The notes under the pieces were generated by a model. The model searched no databases. It worked only from the letters and a program-made list of their open reading frames with translations, and was not told where the DNA came from. A DNA stretch of 17,472 bases from an uncultured Elusimicrobia bacterium (GTDB lineage: Bacteria; Elusimicrobiota; Endomicrobiia; Endomicrobiales; Endomicrobiaceae). The position numbers and the translations under genes were made by a program. Numbering within the stretch: the first letter of the stretch is position 1; each line of letters opens with the position of its first letter. Shown one piece after another: positions 1 to 7,013 of the stretch. The DNA lies in NCBI GenBank assembly GCA_947168325.1, contig CAMVLN010000015.1:1-17472 (forward strand), read 5' to 3'.

Positions 1-486
1 GTGGTATTTTTTTTAGTAATTTTTTTTCAAGTAATTACTTATGAACAAATAAAAAATAAAAAAGATATTGAAAGTAAAAATATTTTTGATATAGCAGAAT
101 TATCTTTAAAATTAGAGAATCACAGTTTATTGGTATATAAAGATAAAAAAATATCATATCAAGACGAGCATGGAATTAAACCTTTATTAATACAAATTAA
201 AAAGAAAGGTTTAAAAGATGCAATAGTTGTAGATAAACTTGTAGGCAAAGCTGCAGCTTTGCTTATGGTTTATGGAGGAGTGAAACAAGTTCATACAAAT
301 ATTATTGCTAAAGATGCAATGATTGTTTTTGAGAAATACAATATAAAATATTCGGCAAATGAAATTGTTGAATATATTCAAAACAGAACAAAAGATGGTT
401 TGTGCCCTATGGAAGAAAAGGTAAAAAATATAGATAAACCTAAAAAAGCATATAAAATATTTAAAAAAATTAGTAAACTAAATTAA
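1..486 (+). CDS. DUF1893 family protein (TM1506-like), 5' end uncertain
   Basis: The protein resembles the DUF1893 family (type member Thermotoga TM1506), a small cytoplasmic alpha/beta protein with a cytidine-deaminase-like fold and no firmly established function. Visible hallmarks are the domain from about residue 30 to 155, the VGKAAALLMVYGGV segment near residues 81-94, and the tail motif DGLCPMEEKV (132-141) with the conserved Cys135. The family is about 135-140 residues, which matches residues 28-161 here. The reading frame is open to the first base. The only visible start is GTG at position 1, with no room to see a ribosome binding site, and no other Met occurs before residue 89. The first 27 residues are hydrophobic then Lys-rich and may be an upstream extension or partly untranslated sequence. 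Family call is fairly sure; start is unresolved. Confidence 0.75.
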   Translation: MVFFLVIFFQVITYEQIKNKKDIESKNIFDIAELSLKLENHSLLVYKDKKISYQDEHGIKPLLIQIKKKGLKDAIVVDKLVGKAAALLMVYGGVKQVHTNIIAKDAMIVFEKYNIKYSANEIVEYIQNRTKDGLCPMEEKVKNIDKPKKAYKIFKKISKLN

Positions 487-494
487 ATAAAAAT

Positions 495-699
495 ATGAAT
501 AGAATATATGTTTTAAAGTCCGCACTATTAACAACAATATAGTCTATATTGTTGCCTGCATGTAAAAAAGTAACAAATTCCAAAATATAAAAAAGCATAT
601 GTTAAAACCGATCTTGCAATTTACGATCATGTTGTGCAAAACAGCAAAACCGAAAAAGATAAAAAAGTTTCTGCTTGGTTAAATATAAATGTAATATAA
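495..699 (+). pseudogene. Gene fossil: export leader remnant joined to flavodoxin C-terminal tail
   Basis: From ATG 495 the frame reads MNRIYVLKSALLTTI, a stop at 540-542, then SILLPACKKVTNSKI and a stop at 588-590. This closely parallels the start of the exported reductase at 11461 (MNRRQFLKSALFTTI, then VVLAACKKVATDTK). The frame then shifts by +1. From about 580 to the TAA at 697-699 it reads as a flavodoxin tail: KAYVKTDLAIYDHVV, then a Lys-rich turn, then VSAWLNINVI. That matches in layout the end of the flavodoxin at 7088 (NATVLGGLPIRGG then IKKWLNKINF). The flavin-binding core is missing. The leader may have belonged to the same flavodoxin or to another gene. Stops, frameshift and deletion make it non-functional as a full protein. 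Confidence 0.55.
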
Positions 700-704
700 A
701 GTGT

Positions 705-1721
705 TTATTTAAAAAGTTGTTCTACATTGCCCTTAAAGATTTTGTTTTTCTGCTTTTTGGTTAAAAGTTTAGTTTTTTCAAGTTTTTCTTTTTGCGGTTG
801 AATATATTGTTCAGAAGCATAAGGATAGTCGCTACCGTACAATAAATGCTCTGAATTTGTAATATTTAGCAAACCATAAAGTTGATTAGGAACGGGAAAA
901 CCTGCCAAATCGTAATAAAATTTAGAAAGTGTTTCTTTTACGGACGGGAGTTTTTTCCCTGCTTTTAATTCTAACAAACCTTGCATTGCTTCCAATCTGT
1001 CTGCCAATGCACAAAGTAATGCTCCACCATGTGGTATAACAATTTTTATATTTGGATATTTTTCCAATGTTCCGCTTAAAATTATATTCATAACGGTTAA
1101 TGTTGTTTCTTGTAAATATTGAACTACTGCGGGAGGATAACCTTTAAAAATAGTATCAGGAATTTCTGTTTGTGAAACAGGATGTAAAACAATAACAGCT
1201 TTTCTTTCATTAAGTTTTTCAAATATAGGTTCAAAATATTTTTCACCTAAATAAATTCCGCCTGCATTTGTAGGTAATTTGATACCTACAGCATTAAGTA
1301 TGTCGTAAGCATAATCAATTTCTTTTATTGATTCTTCAACATTCGATAAAGGCAATGTTGCCAAAAGTTTAAATCTTTTGGGATATTTTTTTACGATGTT
1401 GTAGCCTTCGTTATTTATTTGTCTTATAATATTAATAGTTTCTTTTTTATCGTTCCAATACGGATGAGGAGAAGATAAAGAAATGTAAGCTGTTTTTATG
1501 TTAAAATTGTCCATAAATTTAAGTTGTTCTTCAACGGAATACTTCGGCAAAGGCAGCCCGTCGGATTCTGAACCGTTTATTCCGTGCTTTAAAAGTGCTT
1601 GTTTATAACATTCCGGAATATAGTGTTGATGAATATCGTAAATTTCCGTTTCTTTTGCAAAAGAATGAGTTTGAAAACATAGTAATGAAATAATTGTCAA
1701 AATAAAAAGTTTTATTTTCAT
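705..1721 (-). CDS. Secreted amidohydrolase family protein (ACMSD/2,3-DHB decarboxylase-like)
   Basis: A 338-residue member of the amidohydrolase_2 family (PF04909), whose members hydrolyse or decarboxylate small, often aromatic, carboxylates using a metal in a TIM barrel. Residues 1-22 form a Sec signal peptide (MKIKLFILTI..., ending SFA), so the enzyme should act outside the cytoplasm. Metal and catalytic positions are in place: DIHQH with His31 and His33, LHP His180, IPHGG His231 and YGSD Asp298. Length is normal for the family. GGAGG at 1728-1732 lies 6 nt before ATG, fixing the start. It is transcribed away from the reductase operon from a shared promoter region, implying co-regulation. 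The substrate cannot be read from the sequence. Family is confident; specific reaction is not. Confidence 0.85.
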   Translation of the reverse strand: MKIKLFILTIISLLCFQTHSFAKETEIYDIHQHYIPECYKQALLKHGINGSESDGLPLPKYSVEEQLKFMDNFNIKTAYISLSSPHPYWNDKKETINIIRQINNEGYNIVKKYPKRFKLLATLPLSNVEESIKEIDYAYDILNAVGIKLPTNAGGIYLGEKYFEPIFEKLNERKAVIVLHPVSQTEIPDTIFKGYPPAVVQYLQETTLTVMNIILSGTLEKYPNIKIVIPHGGALLCALADRLEAMQGLLELKAGKKLPSVKETLSKFYYDLAGFPVPNQLYGLLNITNSEHLLYGSDYPYASEQYIQPQKEKLEKTKLLTKKQKNKIFKGNVEQLFK

Positions 1722-1776
1722 AAATTTCCTCCAGGTTTGTTAAAATATGTATGAATTTTAACAAAATATTTTTGTA

Positions 1777-1791
1777 TTGACAAGATGTCAG
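1777..1791. promoter_or_regulatory. Operator 1, TTGAC-N5-GTCAG
   Basis: Imperfect inverted repeat TTGAC-AAGAT-GTCAG (inner arms TGACA-AGA-TGTCA, 1778-1790) overlapping the + strand -35 box. Same consensus as operator 2 and as the repeat in the tetR promoter at 5716. Binding here would block transcription of the rightward operon. The binding protein is inferred to be a TetR-family regulator from this island. Confidence 0.65.
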
Positions 1792-1827
1792 AATAGTATT
1801 ATAATACTGCTATTGACACTATGTCAA
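1777..1827. promoter_or_regulatory. Bidirectional sigma70-type promoter with shared -10
   Basis: On the + strand TTGACA (1777-1782) is separated by 17 nt from TATAAT (1800-1805), a consensus promoter for the reductase operon starting at 1853 (expected leader about 40 nt). On the - strand TTGACA (1827-1822) is separated by 18 nt from TATAAT (1803-1798), a consensus promoter for the amidohydrolase at 1721. The two -10 boxes overlap inside the palindromic ATTATAAT at 1798-1805, so the promoters are mirror images. RNA polymerase could occupy only one direction at a time. Both -35 boxes lie within inverted repeats annotated separately. Confidence 0.8.
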
Positions 1828-1829
1828 TA
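1811..1829. promoter_or_regulatory. Operator 2, perfect 8-bp-arm palindrome
   Basis: TATTGACA-CTA-TGTCAATA is a perfect inverted repeat with 8-bp arms and contains the core TTGAC-N5-GTCAA. It overlaps the - strand -35 box (1827-1822) and lies just downstream of the + strand -10, around the predicted rightward start site. Its centre (1820) is 36 bp from that of operator 1 (1784). The placement suits a repressor that closes both directions at once. Confidence 0.7.
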
Positions 1830-1852
1830 ATATTTTTGTAACGAGGAAACTT

Positions 1853-2791
1853 ATGAACAGCAAATCTTTACCTAAAATTGTACTTGGTGCTTGGGCTTGG
1901 GGGAATGCCGGAACTTTTGGACATAATTTTATGCAAGGTACTTTAAAACCTATTTTCGATACTGCAATGAAAAACGGGCTTAATCTTTGGGATACGGCTT
2001 ATGCTTACGGAATGGGAACATCGGAAAAGGTTTTGGCTGAATTTATAAAAGATTTGCCGAGAGACCAATATTTAATATCCGACAAATTTACTCCTCAATG
2101 TGTGGATAAGAATTCTGCTACAGCAATGAAAGATATGATAGAAATGCAATACAAGATTATGGGAATAAATAAGTTTGATATTTATTGGATACATAATGTT
2201 TGGAATGCCACTAAATGGATAACCGAACTTGCAAAGTATTTTGAAGGGAAAAAAGATGTGCCGTTAATAGGTGTTTCCAACCATAATCTTGAAGAAATAA
2301 AACAAGCAGATGAAATTTTAAAAGCTCACGGTTTAAAACTTTCTGCCGTTCAAAATCATTACAGTCTTATAAATCGTTCTTCAGAAAAATCTGGCATTTT
2401 GAAATATTGTAAACAAAATAATATTTATTTCTTTTATATGGTGTTAGAACAAGGTGCTTTATCCGGAAAGTATGATACAAAAAATCCTATGCCGGAAGAT
2501 TCTGCAAGAGCACAGATATATAATCCGGTATTAGACAAAATTGAACTTTTAACTGCTAAATTACAGGAACTTACTAAAAAATATAATGTTGAAATTGCAC
2601 AAATTCCTATAGCATGGGCAATTTCAAAAGGAACACTTCCTATTATAGGTGTAACAAGAGTAAAACATGTTGAGGATGCTGTTAAAGCTATAAATATAAC
2701 ACTTACACAAGAAGAAATTACTGAACTTGAAAATTTTGCTGAAAATTTACAAATAAATGCAATACGGTTTTGGGAAAAAGAAATGAAATAA
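1853..2791 (+). CDS. Aldo/keto reductase (AKR-1)
   Basis: A 312-residue NAD(P)H-dependent oxidoreductase of the aldo/keto reductase superfamily, a cytoplasmic (beta/alpha)8 barrel reducing aldehydes or ketones. The catalytic tetrad is complete: Asp47 and Tyr52 in LWDTAYAYG, Lys78 in ISDKF, His114 in YWIHN. The cofactor-binding C-terminal region IIGVTRVKHVEDAVKA is also present. No signal peptide. GAGGA at 1843-1847 supports the ATG. First gene of the rightward operon, directly downstream of the bidirectional promoter, with the next AKR 17 nt behind, so it should be the most tightly regulated member. The long Trp-rich stretch around 112-122 (WIHNVWNATKW) may shape an aromatic pocket (inference). 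Substrate unknown. Confidence 0.88.
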   Translation: MNSKSLPKIVLGAWAWGNAGTFGHNFMQGTLKPIFDTAMKNGLNLWDTAYAYGMGTSEKVLAEFIKDLPRDQYLISDKFTPQCVDKNSATAMKDMIEMQYKIMGINKFDIYWIHNVWNATKWITELAKYFEGKKDVPLIGVSNHNLEEIKQADEILKAHGLKLSAVQNHYSLINRSSEKSGILKYCKQNNIYFFYMVLEQGALSGKYDTKNPMPEDSARAQIYNPVLDKIELLTAKLQELTKKYNVEIAQIPIAWAISKGTLPIIGVTRVKHVEDAVKAINITLTQEEITELENFAENLQINAIRFWEKEMK

Positions 2792-2808
2792 TAATATGGA
2801 GCAAAAAA

Positions 2809-3825
2809 ATGAAATACATAAAACTCGGTAATTCTAATTTAACTGTTTCAAGAATATGTATGGGATGTATGGGATTCGGTGATGCTTCAAGAGGTCAACA
2901 CAGTTGGACAATAGATGAAAAACATTCAAGAGAAATTATAAAAAAAGGACTTGATTTAGGAGTTAATTTTTACGACACAGCAATAGGATATCAAAGCGGA
3001 ACAAGTGAACAATATGTAGGTAAAGCTTTAAAAGATTTTACATCAAAAAGGGAAGATTTTGTTATTGCAACAAAGTTTCTTCCGAGAATAAATGAAGAAA
3101 TAGAAAACAATATAAGTGGTCAACAACATATTGAAAATATGATTAACACAAGTCTTAAAAATTTGAATACAGATTATGTTGATTTATATATTTATCACAT
3201 GTGGGATTGGCTTACACCTATAGAGGATATACTTGAAGGTTTAAACAATCAGGTAAAAGCCGGAAAAGTAAGATATATAGGTATATCAAACTGTTTTGCA
3301 TGGCAGTTGGCAAAAGCAAATGCAATTGCCGAAAAAGAAAACTTTGCAAAATTTGTTTCAATTCAAGGACATTACAATTTAATTTTCCGTGAAGAAGAAA
3401 GGGAAATGGTTCCTTTTTGTAAAGAAGAAAATATTGCATTAACACCTTACAGTGCACTTGCCAGCGGACGACTTTCAAGAAAGCCAGGAGAAGAAACCAA
3501 AAGGGCAGTGGAAGATAAATATGCAAAATTTAAATACGATTCAACCGCGGAAAGCGATAATCTTATTATAAACCGTGTTGCCGAAATTGCACAAAACCGT
3601 AACTTAACAATGACGGAAATTTCTCTTGCCTGGCTTTTAACAAAAACAACATCTCCGGTTGTGGGTGCTACAAAAATACATCACATTGAAGAGGCAGTAA
3701 AAGCTGTTGATGTTAATCTTACCGATGAAGAAATAAAATATTTGGAAGAACTTTATGTTCCGCATAATCTTGCGGGTGTTATGGCGCAAAACAAACCTTC
3801 TGCTGCCAACGAAAAACATGTGTGA
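2809..3825 (+). CDS. Aldo/keto reductase (AKR-2, YajO/Tas-like)
   Basis: A 338-residue aldo/keto reductase of the long type related to YajO-like enzymes, with residues GCMGFGDASRG near the N-terminus and the tail YVPHNLAGVMAQN. Catalytic residues are Asp56 (FYDTA), Tyr61, Lys89 (ATKF) and His130 (YIYHMWDW). The cofactor motif VVGATKIHHIEEAVKAV lies near residue 285-305. The frame is open upstream to TTG 2770, but ATG 2809 is chosen because GGAG at 2798-2801 stands 7 nt before it and the family begins MKYxxLGxSxLxVSRI. The 17-nt gap after AKR-1 implies cotranscription. It should act in the cytoplasm on small aldehydes, ketones or quinones; the exact substrate is not deducible. Confidence 0.88.
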   Translation: MKYIKLGNSNLTVSRICMGCMGFGDASRGQHSWTIDEKHSREIIKKGLDLGVNFYDTAIGYQSGTSEQYVGKALKDFTSKREDFVIATKFLPRINEEIENNISGQQHIENMINTSLKNLNTDYVDLYIYHMWDWLTPIEDILEGLNNQVKAGKVRYIGISNCFAWQLAKANAIAEKENFAKFVSIQGHYNLIFREEEREMVPFCKEENIALTPYSALASGRLSRKPGEETKRAVEDKYAKFKYDSTAESDNLIINRVAEIAQNRNLTMTEISLAWLLTKTTSPVVGATKIHHIEEAVKAVDVNLTDEEIKYLEELYVPHNLAGVMAQNKPSAANEKHV

Positions 3826-3871
3826 ACAACCGGAGATCAAAAAATTGTAAAATAACAATAAGGAGATTAAA

Positions 3872-4297
3872 ATGAAAAAAATATACGGTGTAATGATTTT
3901 GTTTTTAACAACGGTATTATTGGTATCTGTTTCTTATGCCGGAGAAGAAGTTACAACAAACGACGGTGCAATAACAATAAATATATACTACAGCGGTAAA
4001 AAAGGAAATGCCAAGAAGTTTGTTAAAGAAATGGAAAAGTCCGGAACTGCGGATGCTATTCGTAAAGAAAAGGGAAATATAAGATACGAATATTTTTACC
4101 CTGCAAACAGTAAAGATACCGTTCTTTTAATAGACAGTTGGGAAAACCAACAAGCACTTGATGTTCATCATGCTTCACCTATGATGGGAAAAATTGCCGA
4201 ACTCAGAAACAAATACGATTTACACATGAAAGTTGAAAGATATGTTGAAGATGTAAACGGTATTCCAAAATCCGATGATAAGTTTATACAGAAATAA
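3872..4297 (+). CDS. Secreted ABM-domain (putative quinol monooxygenase) protein
   Basis: A 141-residue protein with a Sec signal peptide (1-23, cleavage after SYA) and one antibiotic biosynthesis monooxygenase (ABM, PF03992) domain at about 34-124. The typical ABM end VLLIDSWENQQALDVHHASP (84-103) is followed by a short strand to VERY. ABM proteins are dimeric ferredoxin-fold enzymes such as YgiN that oxidise quinols or related aromatics without metal or flavin; most are cytoplasmic, so export is notable. AGGAG at 3861-3865 sets the start. It follows AKR-2 by 46 nt in the same direction. Reaction is inferred from family only, and some family members are haem-degrading or uncharacterised. Confidence 0.8.
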   Translation: MKKIYGVMILFLTTVLLVSVSYAGEEVTTNDGAITINIYYSGKKGNAKKFVKEMEKSGTADAIRKEKGNIRYEYFYPANSKDTVLLIDSWENQQALDVHHASPMMGKIAELRNKYDLHMKVERYVEDVNGIPKSDDKFIQK

Positions 4298-4306
4298 AAA
4301 ATCGTT

Positions 4307-4367
4307 TTGCAATTTTTGATGTGCGGATGTATAGAAGAATAGATGTACGGGAGCGACAACTGCAAAA
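4307..4367 (+). repeat. Intergenic element copy A (partner at 7014)
   Basis: This stretch before the first tetR gene begins TTGCAA and contains ATAGAAGAATAGA (4331-4343), GGGAGCGA (4349-4356) and TGCAAAA (4361-4367). The gap before the flavodoxin at 7088 has the same ordered blocks: TTGCAA, ATAGAAAAACAGA, GGGACCGA, TGCAAAA. Both sit just after a stop codon and just before a new gene. They may be diverged copies of one leader or small element. Hand alignment only, so weak. Confidence 0.35.
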
Positions 4368-4398
4368 ATTTGTATAACAAATTTAAGCGAGGTTTAAT

Positions 4399-5013
4399 AT
4401 GTTAAGTTCAAAAGAGTTAATAAAAACAAGAAAAGAAGAAATTGTTAATGCATGTGAAAAACTTTATAAAATTATGAGCTTTAAAGATATCACAATGAAA
4501 GTTATAGCTAAGTCAACAACGTTTACAAGAACTTCAATTTATAATTATTTTTATACAAAAGAAGAAATTTTTCTTACATTAACAAAAAAAGAATATGACC
4601 TGTGGAACAAAGATTTAACCGAAATAATTGAAAAAAATGAAAAACTTTCTAAAGATAATATTGCAAAAGAAATAGCAAAAACTCTTGAAAAAAGAGAACA
4701 AATGTTAAAACTTGTAAGCATGAATCATTTTGATATGGAAGCAAACAGTCGTCAAGAAATACTTATTGAATTTAAAGTATCTTTCGGTAATTCAATAAAA
4801 TTGCTTTCTAACATTATAAAAAAGTTTTGTTCTAAAAAAACAGATAAACAGATACAAGAATTTATTTATTCTTTTTTTCCGTTTGTATATGGTATATATC
4901 CCTATGCTATAGTAAATTCTAAACAGAAAAAGGCTATGAAAAAAGCAAAAGTCGGTTACATTTATCATAACATTTATGAGTTAGCATATTCATGTATAAA
5001 AAAATTATTATAA
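4399..5013 (+). CDS. TetR/AcrR family transcriptional regulator (TetR-1)
   Basis: A 204-residue TetR-family repressor. The N-terminal DNA-binding domain spans about residues 8-58, with the helix-turn-helix FKDITMKVIAKSTTFTRTSI (28-47) followed by the family-typical YNYFYTKEEIF. The remaining helices form a ligand-binding and dimerisation domain with no recognisable ligand signature. GAGG at 4389-4392 supports the start. It lies between the ABM gene and the flavoprotein pseudogene, and I see no promoter of its own, so it probably belongs to the main operon. The second helix lacks the usual Gly (STTFTRTS instead of a xxGVSxGT pattern), so its operator may differ from that of TetR-2. Which promoter it controls is unknown. 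Confidence 0.85.
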   Translation: MLSSKELIKTRKEEIVNACEKLYKIMSFKDITMKVIAKSTTFTRTSIYNYFYTKEEIFLTLTKKEYDLWNKDLTEIIEKNEKLSKDNIAKEIAKTLEKREQMLKLVSMNHFDMEANSRQEILIEFKVSFGNSIKLLSNIIKKFCSKKTDKQIQEFIYSFFPFVYGIYPYAIVNSKQKKAMKKAKVGYIYHNIYELAYSCIKKLL

Positions 5014-5031
5014 AAATATTTTGAGGTATAA

Positions 5032-5662
5032 ATGGATAGAAGGAAATTTATAAAAAATACATTGTTGGCAGGTGCTGTTGTTGCAACAGAAGTGATACTA
5101 AATAAAGAAGTTTTAAGTGAAAATAATAATACGGAGAAAAAATCTATGAAAATATTGATAATTACCGGCAGTCCGAGAAAGAACGGAAATTCAAATTTTC
5201 TAGTAGATAATTTTAGAAAAAGGACATCAAATTTTCAGGTTTGATTCTGCATTTAAAAAAGTTCATCCTTGTATTGCATGTAATAAGTGTGGAATGAACG
5301 GAGACTGTATTTTTAACGATGATTTTAATTATGTTAGAGAAAATCTTGTTGATTCAGATATGGTAGTATTTGCAACACCTATGTATTATTTTGGAATTTC
5401 CGCACAAATAAAAACGGTTATAGATAGATTTTATGCTATTAATGGTAAAATTCATATTCCTAAAAAAACAGCTCTTATTATGACTTATGCCGATACTGAA
5501 GAAAAAGAAGCCCAACCTATAAAAAAACATTTTGAAACATTAATCAATTATTTAGGATGGACAAATGTAGGTGAAATTGTAGCATCCGGTGTTTGGACAC
5601 AAGGCAGTGTTAAAAATACTAAATACCCTAAAATGGCTTATGAGTTAGGAAAAAATTTATAA
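5032..5662 (+). pseudogene. Tat-exported iron-sulfur flavoprotein / NADPH-dependent FMN reductase, frameshifted
   Basis: Two overlapping frames encode one flavoprotein. The first (5032-5244) gives a twin-arginine leader MDRRKFIKNTLLAG and, from residue 39, the FMN loop MKILIITGSPRKNGNSNFL. The second frame is open from 5207 and reads EKGHQIFRFDSAFKKV from 5216 onward, continuing through the FMN-reductase core FATPMYYFG and to the end at 5662. It includes CIACNKCGMNGDC (5270-5308), the Cx2Cx2Cx5C spacing of the compact [4Fe-4S] site of Isf proteins. Joining the frames lacks about five residues normally found between LVDNF and EKGHQ, so the break at about 5214 looks like a small deletion, not a homopolymer error. 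I see no slippery heptamer for programmed shifting. GAGG at 5023-5026 serves ATG 5032. Confidence 0.75.
5133..5148 (+). promoter_or_regulatory. Internal ribosome binding site and ATG after the Tat leader
   Basis: GGAG at 5133-5136 stands 9 nt before ATG 5146, in frame, exactly where the flavin domain begins (MKILIITGSPRKNG). Initiation here would make the protein without its Tat leader. The same arrangement recurs in the flavodoxins at 7088 and 10687. Confidence 0.5.
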
Positions 5663-5715
5663 CGCCAATTTATAATGTATAATCATGAAGAATTGAAATA
5701 AATGACCTAATTTCA

Positions 5716-5745
5716 TTGACTTTTGGTCAGTTATTTTTGTATAAT
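5716..5745 (+). promoter_or_regulatory. tetR-2 promoter with overlapping operator 3
   Basis: TTGACT (5716-5721), an 18-nt spacer and TATAAT (5740-5745) form a good sigma70 promoter. The -35 lies inside TTGAC-TTTTG-GTCAG (5716-5730), the same TTGAC-N5-GTCAR core as operators 1 and 2 at 1777-1829. A further TGACC half-site lies at 5703-5707. This suggests the adjacent TetR represses itself and the divergent promoter. Transcription should begin around 5752, only a few nt before ATG 5755. Confidence 0.7.
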
Positions 5746-5754
5746 AATTATATT

Positions 5755-6411
5755 ATGAAAAAAATAATAAATAAAAGAAAAGAACAATCCCTAAAAACTC
5801 GTCAGAAAATTTTAGATATTGCATCAAAACTTGTAGCTAAAAAAGGGCTTGATAACTTAAATGTGGAGGATATTACCGAAGCATGCGGAGTGGCAAAAGG
5901 AACATTTTATATTTACTTTAAACATAAAGAAGATATTGCTTTTGAACTTTGTCGTCCATCTTTTGAACAAATAAAGCTAAATTTTCTTAATGATAAATAT
6001 TCAAATATATTACAAAAACTTACACAGTATTTTAATTCATTTATGTATGAGGTTCAAAGATACGGAATAAATATATGCAGAGAATGGATAAAGGGTGTTA
6101 TTGATCCGAAAACAGCACCTACAAATATGGATTCTAAAAAATGGCAATATGATATAAATATGTTACAAGATATATTAAAAACCGCTATAGAAAATAAAGA
6201 ATTGAAAAAAAATACCCCCATAGATTTAATTTCAAATGTTATAATTTCACAACTTTACGGAATGATGACTTGTTGGTGTATGTCGGATGCTGATTTTGAA
6301 CCTGATAAGTGGACAAAAAAGTTTTGCGATATTCAACTTGAAATATTATTAAAAAAATATATTGTAAAGGTAAAGGAGAAAAAAATGAAAAAAAATTATG
6401 GTTTTGGTTAA
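5755..6411 (+). CDS. TetR/AcrR family transcriptional regulator (TetR-2)
   Basis: A 218-residue TetR-family regulator. The DNA-binding domain covers about residues 11-60, with the helix-turn-helix LNVEDITEACGVAKGTFYIY (35-54) and the typical FKHKEDI end. The C-terminal ligand domain contains several aromatic and Cys residues (MMTCWCMSDADF) but no known ligand signature. The frame stays open up to TTG 5716, but that codon is the -35 box, so ATG 5755 is the real start. It has no evident ribosome binding site and lies almost at the predicted transcription start, suggesting leaderless or weak translation, fitting an autoregulated repressor. The last nine codons run past the ATG at 6385 of the following hydrolase pseudogene. 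It is the best candidate for binding TTGAC-N5-GTCAR. Confidence 0.85.
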   Translation: MKKIINKRKEQSLKTRQKILDIASKLVAKKGLDNLNVEDITEACGVAKGTFYIYFKHKEDIAFELCRPSFEQIKLNFLNDKYSNILQKLTQYFNSFMYEVQRYGINICREWIKGVIDPKTAPTNMDSKKWQYDINMLQDILKTAIENKELKKNTPIDLISNVIISQLYGMMTCWCMSDADFEPDKWTKKFCDIQLEILLKKYIVKVKEKKMKKNYGFG

Positions 6412-7003
6412 GTGTGATGTTATTTTTTGTTGCTGCAAACGGCTCTTTTGCGACAAAAATCTAAAAAAATTTTAAAGCATTTGCAACTATAAGTATGTTT
6501 ACCAGCTGTGTTGTAAAAAAAACGGATTTTTAACTTCCCAAATTAATATTGTTCTAGAAAGGTTGCAATAAGCATGTGCTGCAATAGCAAAAGAAGTTGC
6601 AGGCGGAGAAATTGCATATACACCCGATATGAGAGATATGCCGGAAGAAAAAGCAAAGGATTTACCTTATGACCTTTATAGAGACGGATATTATTATTAC
6701 GGCAAAACACACAGACATCCAAACTCAACATTCAGTTATACCGTAAGCAGTTTGGTAGATTTGATGAGTTTTGATGCATCGGATAATGTGGATTTAATAA
6801 ACCAACCTCTTTTAATGATTGCGGGCTCCAATGCCGATACTCTATATAAGACAGAACAAGTTTTTTCAAAAGCAGTAGGAACACAAGATAAAGAATTATT
6901 CCTTGTTAAAGGTGCAACACATATTGAAACATATTGGAAACAGGAATATGTTAAACAAATAGAAGAAAAATTAGCAAAGTTTTTCGGTGAAAAGTTAAAA
7001 TAA
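6385..7003 (+). pseudogene. Secreted alpha/beta hydrolase, internally deleted and frameshifted
   Basis: AGGAG (6374-6378) leads to ATG 6385, but a run of eight A's puts the following signal peptide (LWFWLSVMLFFVAANGSFA) one base out of frame; nine A's would restore it. A stop follows at 6462, then another leader-like stretch (FATISMFTSC) and several stops. From 6572 to 7003 a clean frame encodes the C-terminal third of an alpha/beta (dienelactone-type) hydrolase: HPNSTFSYTVSSLVDLMSFD, then the acid loop QPLLMIAGSNAD and the catalytic-His segment KGATHIETY. The nucleophile region and most of the fold, normally over 150 residues, are missing. An ATG at 6629 could start a 124-residue fragment, but it would lack the nucleophile. 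The gene would have encoded an exported esterase-like enzyme. Confidence 0.75.
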
Positions 7004-7013
7004 AAATTTTGTC

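Noticed and set aside
3218..3526. Long antisense frames inside the AKR genes
   Set aside because: They lie opposite well-supported genes, have low-complexity Leu/Phe-rich translations and no ribosome binding sites.
5207..5260. Programmed ribosomal frameshift in the flavoprotein gene
   Set aside because: No slippery heptamer or strong downstream structure visible, and residues are missing at the junction, which indicates deletion.
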